Source: an uncultured Bacilli bacterium (GTDB lineage Bacteria; Bacillota_I; Bacilli_A; RF39; UBA660). From it: a stretch of DNA of 59,814 nucleotides. The stretch is taken from positions 1-59,814 of the forward strand of contig CAKOKU010000007.1 of assembly GCA_934095865.1 (NCBI GenBank), read 5' to 3'. The notes under the pieces were generated by a model. The model had not been told where the DNA came from and ran no database searches. It saw only the letters and a list, made by a program, of their open reading frames with translations. Both the position numbers and the translations under genes were made by a program. Below, one piece after another: positions 26,513-35,447 of this stretch (the first letter of the stretch is position 1; the number at the start of each line of letters is the position of its first letter).

Positions 26513-26540
26513 AAAAAAAATCCTTAAGAAATTTCTTAAG
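26513..26540 (-). terminator. Terminator of sufB
   Basis: Stem CTTAAGAA/TTCTTAAG (26523-26540) followed by eight Ts on the minus strand, directly after the sufB stop. The rest of the 26256-26512 gap shows nothing recognisable. Confidence 0.8.
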
Positions 26541-26542
26541 AA

Positions 26543-27835
26543 TTATTCTTTTATTAGACGATTAAGTTCAACGGCATATTCCATTGGTAATTCTTTTTTA
26601 AAATCGCTAATGAACCCCATAATTAGTAATTCCCTAGCCCTATCTTCAGTTAAACCTTTGCTAGTTAAATAAAATAATTTATCAGCGTCTAATTTAGATA
26701 CAGTTGCTTCATGAGTTAGACTAGATGAGATGTTGCCTACTATGTTTTTAGGGAAAGTATCACTAGCTGAGTAAGCATCCAATAGAATCGTATCACATTT
26801 AATAGTTGCTTTAGAATTAATGGCTTTCTTCGTAATATGTGTCGTGCCACGGTAATTAGCTATACCGCCACCTTCGGCGATTGATTTACTAATAATACTG
26901 CTTTTAGTATTTTTTCCAAGATGAATCATCTTAGCACCAGCATCTAACACTTGTCCTTTTTTAGCATAAGCAATACTGATGGAATTTCCCATTGAATTGT
27001 CGCCTTTTAAGATACAAGATGGATACTTCATCGTTAAGCAACTACCAATATTGCCATCAACCCATTCCATAAGACCATTTTCATCTACAATCGCGCGTTT
27101 GGTTACTAAATTATAGACATCAGTTGACCAATTCTGAATGGTAGAATAACGACACTTGGCATTTTTACCAACATATATTTCTACTACTCCAGCATGCAAA
27201 CTAGTTTTTGAATAAGCAGTAGCCGTACATCCTTCAATGTATGAAAGTTCGGCATCATCATCAACTATTATAATAGTATGTTCAAATTGACCTAAAGACT
27301 CACTTTCTATTCTAAAATAGCTTTGAAGGGGTTTATCAACTTTTACTCCCTTAGGTATATAAATAAAAGAGCCACCTGACCATACGGCATTATTTAAAGC
27401 TGTATATTTGTTTTCGGTATACTTAACTAAATTATTAAAATATTTCTTAAATAACTCTGGATATTTTTGAAGAGCATCATCAGTTGAAGTAAAAATTATT
27501 CCATCATCTATAACTTGATTATGATAAAACACTTCTGATTCATATTGGTTAGTAACACCACCTAAATATTTTTTTTCGGCATCTATTACCCCTAAATTAT
27601 CAAAGGTATTTTTAATATTGCAAGATACTTTATCCCATTTATTTGTTAAATTATTTGTTTTATCTTTATAGTAACAAATTTCTTCAAAGTTTATTTTGAT
27701 TTCAGGGCCAAAATTGGGTTCTGGTTGTCGTAAAAACTCTTGATATGCTTTTTTTCGATGTTCTAACATCCAACCCGGTTCTTGTTTTTTGTTTGACAAT
27801 TTAGTTATAAATTCTTCGTTTAATTTTTCTTTCAT
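26543..27835 (-). CDS. sufB: Fe-S cluster assembly protein SufB
   Basis: About 430 aa from the ATG at 27835; the upstream ATG at 27853 directly follows a TATAAT box and would sit near +1. It matches SufB by PGWMLEHRKKAY, GGSFIYIPKGVKVDKPLQSYFRIE, SSSLTHEA and the C-terminal ERARELLIMGFI. The N-terminal region is shorter than in typical 465-aa SufB. It scaffolds Fe-S cluster assembly with SufC and SufD; none of sufC, sufD, sufS or sufU lies in this window. Confidence 0.93.
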   Translation of the reverse strand: MKEKLNEEFITKLSNKKQEPGWMLEHRKKAYQEFLRQPEPNFGPEIKINFEEICYYKDKTNNLTNKWDKVSCNIKNTFDNLGVIDAEKKYLGGVTNQYESEVFYHNQVIDDGIIFTSTDDALQKYPELFKKYFNNLVKYTENKYTALNNAVWSGGSFIYIPKGVKVDKPLQSYFRIESESLGQFEHTIIIVDDDAELSYIEGCTATAYSKTSLHAGVVEIYVGKNAKCRYSTIQNWSTDVYNLVTKRAIVDENGLMEWVDGNIGSCLTMKYPSCILKGDNSMGNSISIAYAKKGQVLDAGAKMIHLGKNTKSSIISKSIAEGGGIANYRGTTHITKKAINSKATIKCDTILLDAYSASDTFPKNIVGNISSSLTHEATVSKLDADKLFYLTSKGLTEDRARELLIMGFISDFKKELPMEYAVELNRLIKE

Positions 27836-27920
27836 AAGGACATCACGAACCATATTATACTATATTATTGAAAAAATAGAAATTGTTTGTTAAAATAAAT
27901 CTAGAATAGAAGGATTATAT

Positions 27921-28649
27921 ATGATTGATAATACTTTGAATAACATTGTTTGTTTTAATAATTTAAAGGATTACTTTTTTGTTATTAATCGTGATTTCTC
28001 TATTGATGGTCAATTTTTAATATTTGGTGAAGAGAGGCTTAGTTTAAAGAATTTTGATCTTCGAGAAGTCATTTATAATAACAATAAGTCCATTATTGAT
28101 GAGCTAGAAGCTGGTACTTTAAGTAGTTCTAAGTTATTTAGGATTTTAAAAATCTATGAATATAAAAGCTATTATTTAGAAATGGAAAGTCAGTTTTATA
28201 AAGAATTAGGAACTGAAAGTGATAATATTAAAAGATTTCATAGTTATTTGTTTCAGTTAAAATTATATGAGGCATATTTGACGCCAGAGTTAAAGAAATT
28301 ACTTGATACATATGCAAAAAGATTGATGTTTTTAGCGGTTAATAATGAAGGAAGAGATAATCCCCGAATTACTAATGAAGAAGATTTTTGGAACAGTACC
28401 CTTGCTAAAGTAAGTGAAATTAATGATAAGGAAGTAAATGGTAAGCAGAAAGTCAAAGGCTTAAAGTTAGTTAATCACGATGCTGATGGTAGTGTTTATG
28501 AGGATGAAGATGATTATCCTGATTATAGTATTGAATATTACCGTTCTCAATCAAAAGCTGGTTATTTAAATGTTTTTCTTAATGTTTTATTCTTGTTAAG
28601 TATTGGTATTCTTCTTGGTTCACTTTTATTTATAAAAGCAATAGCTTAA
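27921..28649 (+). CDS. Tail-anchored protein of unknown function
   Basis: 242 aa, not recognised. The soluble N-terminal part is rich in charged residues; residues about 215-238 form a single C-terminal membrane segment with almost no tail, so the protein would face the cytoplasm. AGAAGGA precedes the start. It is divergent from sufB and upstream of spoVS on the same strand. Confidence 0.75.
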   Translation: MIDNTLNNIVCFNNLKDYFFVINRDFSIDGQFLIFGEERLSLKNFDLREVIYNNNKSIIDELEAGTLSSSKLFRILKIYEYKSYYLEMESQFYKELGTESDNIKRFHSYLFQLKLYEAYLTPELKKLLDTYAKRLMFLAVNNEGRDNPRITNEEDFWNSTLAKVSEINDKEVNGKQKVKGLKLVNHDADGSVYEDEDDYPDYSIEYYRSQSKAGYLNVFLNVLFLLSIGILLGSLLFIKAIA

Positions 28650-28724
28650 AGATATTTAAAGTTTGACTGACAATTAGTCAAATTTTTTTTGTTAGTGCAT
28701 ATATTTTTTCTAGGAGGAATAAAA

Positions 28725-28988
28725 ATGGAAATTTTAAAAGTATCATCAAAATCTAATCCTAGTAAGGTAGCAGGTGCAATAGCTAATATTTTCAGAGAAA
28801 ATGGTAATGTGGAGTTACAAACAATTGGAGCTGGTTCTTTAAATCAAGCTATTAAGGCCATTGCTATTGCGAGAGGTTTTTTAGCACCTGCTGGTAAAAA
28901 TATTGCGGTTATTCCAGCTTTTAATGATGTTTTAATTAATAATGAGGAAAAAACAGCAATTAGATTATTAATTGAAGATATTAAGTAA
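28725..28988 (+). CDS. spoVS: Stage V sporulation protein S-like (SpoVS)
   Basis: 87 aa from the ATG at 28725, preceded by a perfect AGGAGG. MEILKVSSKSNPSKVAGAIA, GAGSLNQAIKAIAIARGF and IPAFNDV follow SpoVS almost residue for residue. SpoVS is an Alba-like putative nucleic-acid binding protein needed for coat formation and septation in Bacillus, and it also occurs in non-sporulating bacteria. Confidence 0.95.
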   Translation: MEILKVSSKSNPSKVAGAIANIFRENGNVELQTIGAGSLNQAIKAIAIARGFLAPAGKNIAVIPAFNDVLINNEEKTAIRLLIEDIK

Positions 28989-29010
28989 CTGTTAAGCGGT
29001 TACTTTTTTT
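28983..29010 (+). terminator. Terminator of spoVS
   Basis: Stem AAGTAAC/GTTACTT with a seven-T run, overlapping the end of the spoVS reading frame. Confidence 0.8.
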
Positions 29011-29019
29011 AATTTAAAA

Positions 29020-29047
29020 AAATCATAAATATTTCTATCTATGATTT
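29020..29047 (-). terminator. Terminator of the second variable protein gene
   Basis: Stem AAATCATA/TATGATTT, then a T-run on the minus strand, immediately after the stop codon of the gene at 29053. Confidence 0.7.
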
Positions 29048-29052
29048 ATTAT

Positions 29053-30387
29053 TTATGATACAACGTATGGGTCAGTTGATGTTCCGGTTCCTGATTTAAT
29101 AGCATCAGACTTTAAATTAACCACTGGACGCACGTCGGAAGTGTCATCCATGCGGTAATCATCAAGAAAGCCAAAAGCATCGACAAATATGCTGCGAGCG
29201 GCCCAGACGCTGGCGCCGCCATAAGAAACGTATCCTCCTGCTGGAGTCATGGTCCAATAGGTTGTATTAATATTTAGATAACTTGTACTACCTTTTGTAT
29301 AGTTCCATTTGCCATCAAAGACACCACCACTACTTCCAGTCATTAAAACTTCATCGGCTGTAATTGTTGCAATTGGATATTTTAAAGCTTTATTACCTGT
29401 ACTAGCTGAAGATGTTGTATATAAATCGTTTGTCTGTAAACATTTCAAACTTGGACGACTTGCTACTACTCTTCCATACCCATTATAATAACTTGTTACA
29501 GTTCCTGTTCCTGCAGTTGTATTAGTTGCTAGTGGTTTTCTATCTCCGCAGAAGCCACTATCCGCTAAGTAACTGGCGTAACTTGCTTTTAAATTACTTT
29601 CGTACCAAGTATCAATAGCTTGTTTTAATTTTGAATCATTTGTATTGGCATGGGTCGCAGCTTGAGTTGTTTGACCCGTTGTGCCATACATATACCCAAC
29701 GTAAGCATTATCGCCTGTTGAGGCATTAATTTGACTGTTTGTACCAGTAGTTCCATCTAAAATTATTCTTACACTACCATCACCATTAATCCTGATGATT
29801 CGCCAAGTTTTACCAGCAAAGCTTACATAATTATTTGTTACACTACCACGGTAATAATAACTTGTACCTGTATCATCTTCGGCCGCAAAAACACCGGCTT
29901 CTTTACTATTACAAGCTGTACAGGCTGATTTTGTAAAATTTGGCGTAAATGTATTTAATTTAAAAGTTACTCCAGAGATTGTTTTAGTTTCTTGGCTTTT
30001 AAAAGCAACCGTACATTTTACTCTATATCCATTACCCATATCAGTCATTTTTATAGACCATGTTGTATTATCCCAGGTAGCCGTTGCATCATTGTCACAA
30101 GTTACGCCTGTACCCTCGTAACCTGTATTCTGTTTGGGAAATGAGTCTGAGGCTGATTTACCATCAATTGTGTAGGCAAGCTCATCACCACGAATAAAAT
30201 CACCTACAACCGTCCTACTAACAACTTTCGTTTCCGCGTTATCACTAAATTTAGTATAAGTAAAATAAAATATACTGGTAACTACGACAAGACAAGGGAT
30301 GCCAATTGATAAATATTTAGCATACTTTTTGCTCTTTTTCTTCATTTCTATTTGGTTTAAAGCCTTTTCTTGATTAAATTTTCTCAT
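29053..30387 (-). CDS. Second DGR-type variable surface protein
   Basis: 444 aa. One N-terminal membrane segment (about residues 24-44) is followed by an extracellular domain homologous to the first target: YYYRGSVTNNYVSFAGKTW, GDGSVRIILDG and SGFCGDRKP. The C-terminal tip ASVWAARSIFVDAFGFLDD then VRPVVNLKSDA is DGR-like: the codons from the WTM motif to VRPV contain no AAC or AAT, while Asn is frequent elsewhere. No RT or template unit with its borders lies next to it. It may be served in trans by the RT at 17259-18470. A weak GGGTGA precedes the start. Confidence 0.8.
   Translation of the reverse strand: MRKFNQEKALNQIEMKKKSKKYAKYLSIGIPCLVVVTSIFYFTYTKFSDNAETKVVSRTVVGDFIRGDELAYTIDGKSASDSFPKQNTGYEGTGVTCDNDATATWDNTTWSIKMTDMGNGYRVKCTVAFKSQETKTISGVTFKLNTFTPNFTKSACTACNSKEAGVFAAEDDTGTSYYYRGSVTNNYVSFAGKTWRIIRINGDGSVRIILDGTTGTNSQINASTGDNAYVGYMYGTTGQTTQAATHANTNDSKLKQAIDTWYESNLKASYASYLADSGFCGDRKPLATNTTAGTGTVTSYYNGYGRVVASRPSLKCLQTNDLYTTSSASTGNKALKYPIATITADEVLMTGSSGGVFDGKWNYTKGSTSYLNINTTYWTMTPAGGYVSYGGASVWAARSIFVDAFGFLDDYRMDDTSDVRPVVNLKSDAIKSGTGTSTDPYVVS
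29129..29240 (-). other. Probable second DGR variable region
   Basis: AAY-free stretch encoding GGYVSYGGASVWAARSIFVD and onward to the VRPVV border. Tyr, Ser, Asp, Phe and Ala occur at alternate positions, as expected when AAY template codons are mutagenised. The borders differ from those of VR1 and U1-U7. Confidence 0.6.
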
Positions 30388-30411
30388 TATTTCACCCTTA
30401 TTCTCATAATA

Positions 30412-30723
30412 CTATAAGTTAAGAGTAGATTTTGTCGAGTTTTGGAAGAAAAAGTTTTCTATTTGTGTATTTTTCTTAGAGCTACAAACTCTATGAAAAG
30501 ATACGATTTTACTTAAGTTAAATGAAATTTGACTAAAAAAGTGACTAGAAATTGCTTTAGTTTCTTTTGTTATTTAATTACCAACAAACCTAGATAAAAC
30601 CTAGAAAAAGATCTCATTTTCTTTGACTACAATTTTGACTAGAAATAATATTTAAAAAGTAACGAAAATTTACACAAAGTACGTATTTTATGATAAAATT
30701 TAGCTATAAGTTAAGAATAGATT
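30412..30723. repeat. Intergenic block flanked by 20-bp direct repeats
   Basis: CTATAAGTTAAGAGTAGATT at 30412-30431 recurs at 30704-30723 with one mismatch. A 20-bp sequence at 30478-30497 recurs in inverted form at 30738-30757. There is no open frame in this 456-bp gap. A miniature mobile element or a small-RNA locus are both possible. Confidence 0.5.
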
Positions 30724-30771
30724 GCCTATTTTTCGTATTCATAGAGTTTGTAGCTCTATGAAAATTTTTTT
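30705..30771 (+). ncRNA. Candidate small RNA
   Basis: TTTACA (30669-30674) and an extended -10 TGATAAAAT (30691-30699) would start transcription near 30705. A 9-bp hairpin TTCATAGAG/CTCTATGAA (30738-30762) followed by seven Ts would end it, giving a transcript of about 65 nt. It converges on the bax-inhibitor-like gene terminator. Confidence 0.45.
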
Positions 30772-30830
30772 ATTTGTTAGTATAACCACAAAAATAAAAT
30801 ATATACATAATTAATTAAAAAAAATAAAAA

Positions 30831-30846
30831 GATGCCGAAGCACCTA
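30831..30846 (-). terminator. Terminator of the BI-1-like gene
   Basis: Stem AGGTGC/GCATCT closed by a TTCG tetraloop, then a T-run on the minus strand. The stem begins at the stop codon of the gene. Confidence 0.8.
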
Positions 30847-31494
30847 ATTATTTCTATTTTTTCCTATTATGTTTAGAAGGTCAATAAATATATTAATAAA
30901 ATCTAAATACAATTGTAATGCACCATATATTGCTAAGTTTTCTTCTGGAATTGCATCAAGATCATGAGAACGCAGAATTACTTGAATATCATATGCTACA
31001 TAGCTAATAAATAACAAAATACCGATTACAGAAATGATAAAATCAAATGAAGTATTATTTAAGAAAATGTTAATTATTGTACAAATTATTAAGGCAATTA
31101 ACCCCATGAATAGGTATGTACTAATTTTACTTAAATCAAGTTTAGTTTTCGCTCCAATTAAGGCAAATAAAGCAAAGACAACTGCTGCTATTAAGAACAC
31201 ATAAATTAGAGATGTTACTTCAAATTCTATAAAGTAAATTGAGAAAAATAAGCCTGAAATAAATGAGTAAAGTAAAAATAATATTCTGGCCGTGGGGGCG
31301 CTCATTTTAGTAATTCTACTAGATAGAAAAACTACTATCCCGATTTCTAAAATAAGCAAAACTATCATTCCAAAGTTTGAAAAAATGTTTATTAACATAT
31401 TTTCGTTGGTAGAAACCATAAATCCAGTAAAAAATGTTATGATTAAGCCAACTACCATCCACCCAAAAACTTTAGGTAAAATTTTATTGTCCAT
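30844..31494 (-). CDS. Bax inhibitor-1/YccA family membrane protein
   Basis: About 216 aa from the ATG at 31494, which is preceded by GGAAAGGA; the ATG seven codons upstream lies 5' of that site and is less likely. Seven hydrophobic helices; the C-terminal helix with SYVAYDIQVILR and LYLDFINIFIDLLNI are signatures of the family. Bacterial relatives (BsYetJ) are pH-sensitive calcium leak channels. Confidence 0.88.
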   Translation of the reverse strand: MDNKILPKVFGWMVVGLIITFFTGFMVSTNENMLINIFSNFGMIVLLILEIGIVVFLSSRITKMSAPTARILFLLYSFISGLFFSIYFIEFEVTSLIYVFLIAAVVFALFALIGAKTKLDLSKISTYLFMGLIALIICTIINIFLNNTSFDFIISVIGILLFISYVAYDIQVILRSHDLDAIPEENLAIYGALQLYLDFINIFIDLLNIIGKNRNN

Positions 31495-31559
31495 AAATTT
31501 CCTTTCCAGATTCATTATAGCATATCATTCTTATTTTTACCACTTAGGTTGATTGGTTA

Positions 31560-32927
31560 TTATTTTTTTAAAAGCTGCATTATTAGGTCATTATCACGGG
31601 AAACTATATAGACTAAGTAACCATTATAAACTCCAGTATAGCGATTTTTAATTAGCCTTAAATTTTCGGTATCATTTTCCCAAGTTTTTTCTTTCTGTTC
31701 GTAATATTCGTTCATTTTAGCTTCAATTTCTTTGGCAGCTTCATTGTTTTTAGGTTTTAAAATTAAATATTCGGTTACGGCAGATTTAACAATCATCGCT
31801 GTTTTAACTTTATAGTCGGTATATAAATTAGTTGGGATGCCATATTTTTCTTTGATTTCATCTTTGTTTAGTTCTTGTAAAATATTAAAGGCTTTAACTT
31901 GACTTTGTTTAATTTTGCTAATTACCTTTTTATCATCGGTACTGCTTACATAAAATATGTAGCCATCATATTCTTCTTCCGTAGCAGTGATTTTTTTAGA
32001 TTTTAAGAACGTTGTGATACCACTTTTAATCTTATCTGCACAATCAGTATCTGGTTTAAAGACCATGAATAATTCTTTATTTTTTTCATTATAATATATT
32101 TTATATTCAGTAGCTATGCCTCTAGTTAAGTTAAAATTCTTAAAATCATATTCATAATATTCATTTAGTGATAACTTCTTAGTTTTAGCATCATAAGATT
32201 TATAAGCACCACTGTCTTTTATAATATCAAGCGTATTTGAAATATCATATTTTAAAGTCTTAACTTGATCTATTTCTTGAGAAATATTATCTAAGTTTAT
32301 TTTAGTCTCCATTGGGCGTAAATTAATGATGGCGACAATAGCAAAAATACTTAGAACGATTAAAATAATAGATGTGATTAAACGCTTTTTGGAAATAACG
32401 CTATTTATGCCATATATTTTTATTTGACGTTGTAATTTTTTTAGTTTTTTAGTAAATTCGCTGGTTTTATTCTTAGCGATTTTTTGGGCATGACTTTTTT
32501 TTCTAGTTTTAGCTTTTTTTGGTTTTGGTTCTTTATGTTCATTAACTTCTTTGGTAGCCTCTAATACTCTCTTTTCTTGTTCTTGGGCTTTTTCCTTTTT
32601 CGTTTTCGGTAATTCTACTGGTAATAAAGTAGGAACATTAGTCTCTTTTGCTACTACTTTCTTTTTCTCGGCCGCTTTAGATGCTACTTTTACTGTTTTC
32701 TTGGGAGCTGATTTAGTAGTTTTAACACTTTTCTTAGGTGTTGTTTTAGGATTTAAGGCCGTCTTTATTTCTTGAACATTCTTTGCTTTGCTATTAGTTT
32801 TTTTAATACTTGTAGACTTTGTGCTTTTCTTTGCAGTGATAGTTTTTTTAGTTGTATTCTTAACTGAAGAAACCCCTTTTTTAGGGTTAGCTGTTTTCTT
32901 TTGATTTGTATTTGTTTTAGTTGCCAT
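31560..32927 (-). CDS. Lys/Thr-rich single-pass membrane protein (possible DUF4358 domain)
   Basis: 455 aa. Residues 1-170 are a low-complexity Lys/Thr/Ala/Pro tract predicted to be cytoplasmic and disordered. One membrane segment (about 188-208) follows, then an extracellular domain of about 245 aa. Its end (EYLILKPKNNEAAKEIEAKM and GYLVYIVSRD) has the look of DUF4358, by eye only. The basic N terminus could bind nucleic acid or the inner membrane face. Confidence 0.6.
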   Translation of the reverse strand: MATKTNTNQKKTANPKKGVSSVKNTTKKTITAKKSTKSTSIKKTNSKAKNVQEIKTALNPKTTPKKSVKTTKSAPKKTVKVASKAAEKKKVVAKETNVPTLLPVELPKTKKEKAQEQEKRVLEATKEVNEHKEPKPKKAKTRKKSHAQKIAKNKTSEFTKKLKKLQRQIKIYGINSVISKKRLITSIILIVLSIFAIVAIINLRPMETKINLDNISQEIDQVKTLKYDISNTLDIIKDSGAYKSYDAKTKKLSLNEYYEYDFKNFNLTRGIATEYKIYYNEKNKELFMVFKPDTDCADKIKSGITTFLKSKKITATEEEYDGYIFYVSSTDDKKVISKIKQSQVKAFNILQELNKDEIKEKYGIPTNLYTDYKVKTAMIVKSAVTEYLILKPKNNEAAKEIEAKMNEYYEQKEKTWENDTENLRLIKNRYTGVYNGYLVYIVSRDNDLIMQLLKK

Positions 32928-33013
32928 TTATATCACACCTTTTTTGCTGTACTACTTATTTTATTATATTTTCCATTTTTTAGCAATATTATAAAGTCTT
33001 TTAATTAAAAAAA

Positions 33014-33029
33014 GACAAGTTACGTTGTC
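33014..33029 (-). terminator. Terminator of the LysM/PH-like gene pair
   Basis: Stem GACAA/TTGTC with a seven-T run on the minus strand, about 16 bp after the LysM gene stop. Confidence 0.7.
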
Positions 33030-33045
33030 CTTATAAGTTTTAATA

Positions 33046-33552
33046 CTAACGAGTTTTATTTATCATTAATTGACCAGGTAAAAGATAAATTGTTGTATTC
33101 ATTTTAGTTAATTCATCTATTTTACGATTAAAGCGGTCAGCCACTAAATTTAGTGTATCTCCTTCTTTAGTAATATAAAAACTATATCCACTCTTTGGTA
33201 TCATTAATTTTTGATTAGGATATATGTAATCATCCATTGATAAACCATTTAATGCTGCTAAAAGTGTAGGATTAATATTATAACGACGACCAATAGCATA
33301 CAAATTATCTCCGCTATTTACTGTATAATAAGTAAAATAGTCTTCATTACTGGGAACTACAATATCCATACCGGCTCTTATATAATCTTCATCATAAATA
33401 TTATTAATATCCATAAGTTCTTTTTTAGTTGTATTAAAACGATTTGCAATATCTTCTAAAGATTCATTATAACTGATTGTATATTTATCATACATATAAA
33501 AAACACCATCCCTAGTAATAGGATATGTGTCTTTATTTAGTTTGTTAATCAT
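33046..33552 (-). CDS. Triple LysM-domain protein
   Basis: 168 aa made of three LysM repeats of about 45 residues (YTISYNESLEDIANRFN; YYTVNSGDNLYAIGRRYN; FYITKEGDTLNLVADRFN). No signal peptide or other domain. LysM binds GlcNAc polymers such as peptidoglycan; cytosolic LysM-only proteins also occur in spore assembly (SafA-like). It overlaps the PH-like gene by 8 bp, so the two are translationally coupled. Confidence 0.9.
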   Translation of the reverse strand: MINKLNKDTYPITRDGVFYMYDKYTISYNESLEDIANRFNTTKKELMDINNIYDEDYIRAGMDIVVPSNEDYFTYYTVNSGDNLYAIGRRYNINPTLLAALNGLSMDDYIYPNQKLMIPKSGYSFYITKEGDTLNLVADRFNRKIDELTKMNTTIYLLPGQLMINKTR

Positions 33553-34015
33553 TTTTAAGATTATATTTTTTCTTTTCTTCCATCATGAATGAAGTAACAT
33601 TAGTTTCAATTTCTGGTAGAGCTTTTTTATCTATATTAGATAGATTTACTAATTCTTTTACCGTATCAATAGTAATCATACCCCAAATTAAACCCTCATA
33701 TACCTCAAGATCATTAAACATATCTGGAGTTATTGAAGTTAAAACATAACCACATAAAACACGAGCTTGACCAATTAAAATTCGCTTATTAGTTAGGGCA
33801 AAAACGCAAGTACCAAAGATATCTTTGTGGGTTTCATTTTTTTGAGCGGCAAAAGCATACAATACTTCTTCACCGGGATTTAGATGTCTTTCTACTACGG
33901 CCGCATGCTTTTTGATACGCCAGACAATACCCCCAGAGTAACGTCTTCTAAATTCTAAGACTTTTTCATAAACTGGTCCTATATTTGTTGGTTTCTTTTC
34001 TACTGATAAAATCAT
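33545..34015 (-). CDS. PH-domain-like protein of unknown function
   Basis: 156 aa from the ATG at 34015, with AGGTGA 5 nt upstream; a GTG three codons earlier overlaps that site. LNPGEEVLYAFAAQKN, CVFALTNKRILIGQ and IWGMITIDTVKE resemble bacterial PH domains (YdjI/YvbH-type). Soluble. In an operon with the LysM gene. Confidence 0.65.
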   Translation of the reverse strand: MILSVEKKPTNIGPVYEKVLEFRRRYSGGIVWRIKKHAAVVERHLNPGEEVLYAFAAQKNETHKDIFGTCVFALTNKRILIGQARVLCGYVLTSITPDMFNDLEVYEGLIWGMITIDTVKELVNLSNIDKKALPEIETNVTSFMMEEKKKYNLKND

Positions 34016-34057
34016 ACAAATCACCTAATTTTGTTTTACCATAACTTATCTAAAAAA

Positions 34058-35362
34058 TCAATCAAGAAAGTTAATTATATAATAATACACGCCAAAACTT
34101 ATCATTAAGATTAAAATTATGATTATAATGGCTAGAATAAAACCGTTAAGATGGCCTTTATTAGGATCTTTTTCTTCTTCAACACTTATTTTAACCATTT
34201 CTTTTTCTTTGGCTACTTTTTCCTCTACTTCTTTTTCTGGTTCAGGTGTTGTTTTAAAATATTCATCTATTTCTTCATATTTATTTCTTACTTCTTGATT
34301 ACGGTTTACCGCATTTAAGTTGATACTAGTTTGAGTTAGGGCCATATCAATACGGCTCTCCCCTTTTACCAAGCGCATTTCTTCTTCAAGCGAAGTTATA
34401 ACATTAATTCTTTTAAAAATATTGGCTTTGATGATTTTAGCATTATTACTGGCAGTGTTGTTATCTATAATTAATTCCATACTCTTTTGATAGGCCGAAA
34501 CATTTTCACTTAAACCTCTAGTTATATCTTTAAAGAAAGGATAATACGCAGAAAATAAGGTATTTATTAAAGCTTCGCTATCTATGTGTTTATTATTCAA
34601 GCAAAAGACAGTTGGTAAATCAAGGCTGTTGTTATAATTATAAATTGGACATAAGAAAACGGCTTTAGGATTGGTATCAGAAATAATACTATAAGTATTA
34701 AGGCCCAAGCGACATTGATTTGTCATGAATTGAAATAGCAACATATTAATATAATCATTTTTAATTTTATATAATTCTTTGGCATCTAAATTAAAAGTAT
34801 AGCTAATAACATTTAATGGAAAGTCAATTACCAATTTGATTAATTTACTGTCTACTAAAGGGCTGGTGATGGTGGTAGCTGGTAAATGAACATAATCTGT
34901 TAACCAACTTGGTATAGTATCTTCACGTTCTTTTATGATGCCAACCATTTGTTTGGCTAAAGTATCTACACTTAAAAGATTATCTTCTTTAGTCAGAGAA
35001 CTAATAAGAATAGAGCCACGAAGTTTTTCTTTGGTTAACAAATGAAAAGCAGGCATAGCTTTAATCCCTAATAGTTTCGCAATTTCGTAATTAATAATAT
35101 CCAAATCATCTTGATAAGTGTATTCAGAAGACTTTAAGTACGCAAGAGATTCTACACTTACGTATTCCTCTTCCTCTGTTTTAGGATTTATAACTCTTTT
35201 TTTACTAATGGCACAATAAGACTTGCGGCCAATAATTGGCGCGATTTCTTTACGTAAACCTTTAATATTGATGTTACTCGCCTTTAATTTACCATTGATA
35301 GTATCTACTAAAAAATAATTGTCTGCATTGTAGAAAGTTTTAACTATATCTTTATTGTCCAT
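34058..35362 (-). CDS. C-terminally anchored protein, HipA-like kinase fold uncertain
   Basis: 434 aa, not recognised with confidence. The N-terminal 330 residues are soluble with blocks such as YLKSSEYTYQDDLDIINYEIAKLLGI that recall HipA/CtkA-type kinases, but no clear catalytic Asp motif is seen. An acidic Glu/Lys linker (350-395) precedes a C-terminal membrane helix (about 405-430). The arrangement is that of a tail-anchored cytoplasmic sensor. Confidence 0.6.
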   Translation of the reverse strand: MDNKDIVKTFYNADNYFLVDTINGKLKASNINIKGLRKEIAPIIGRKSYCAISKKRVINPKTEEEEYVSVESLAYLKSSEYTYQDDLDIINYEIAKLLGIKAMPAFHLLTKEKLRGSILISSLTKEDNLLSVDTLAKQMVGIIKEREDTIPSWLTDYVHLPATTITSPLVDSKLIKLVIDFPLNVISYTFNLDAKELYKIKNDYINMLLFQFMTNQCRLGLNTYSIISDTNPKAVFLCPIYNYNNSLDLPTVFCLNNKHIDSEALINTLFSAYYPFFKDITRGLSENVSAYQKSMELIIDNNTASNNAKIIKANIFKRINVITSLEEEMRLVKGESRIDMALTQTSINLNAVNRNQEVRNKYEEIDEYFKTTPEPEKEVEEKVAKEKEMVKISVEEEKDPNKGHLNGFILAIIIIILILMISFGVYYYIINFLD

Positions 35363-35447
35363 ATTCTCTATTACTTCCTTATGATATGATTATAGCAAAT
35401 AATTGAATACTTGAAAACATTTTATTTTTAGTAAATTACTGTCATTC

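Noticed and set aside
30831..30846. Riboswitch upstream of the bax-inhibitor-like gene
   Set aside because: The hairpin lies at the 3' end of the gene on the minus strand and is followed by a T-run, so it is a terminator.
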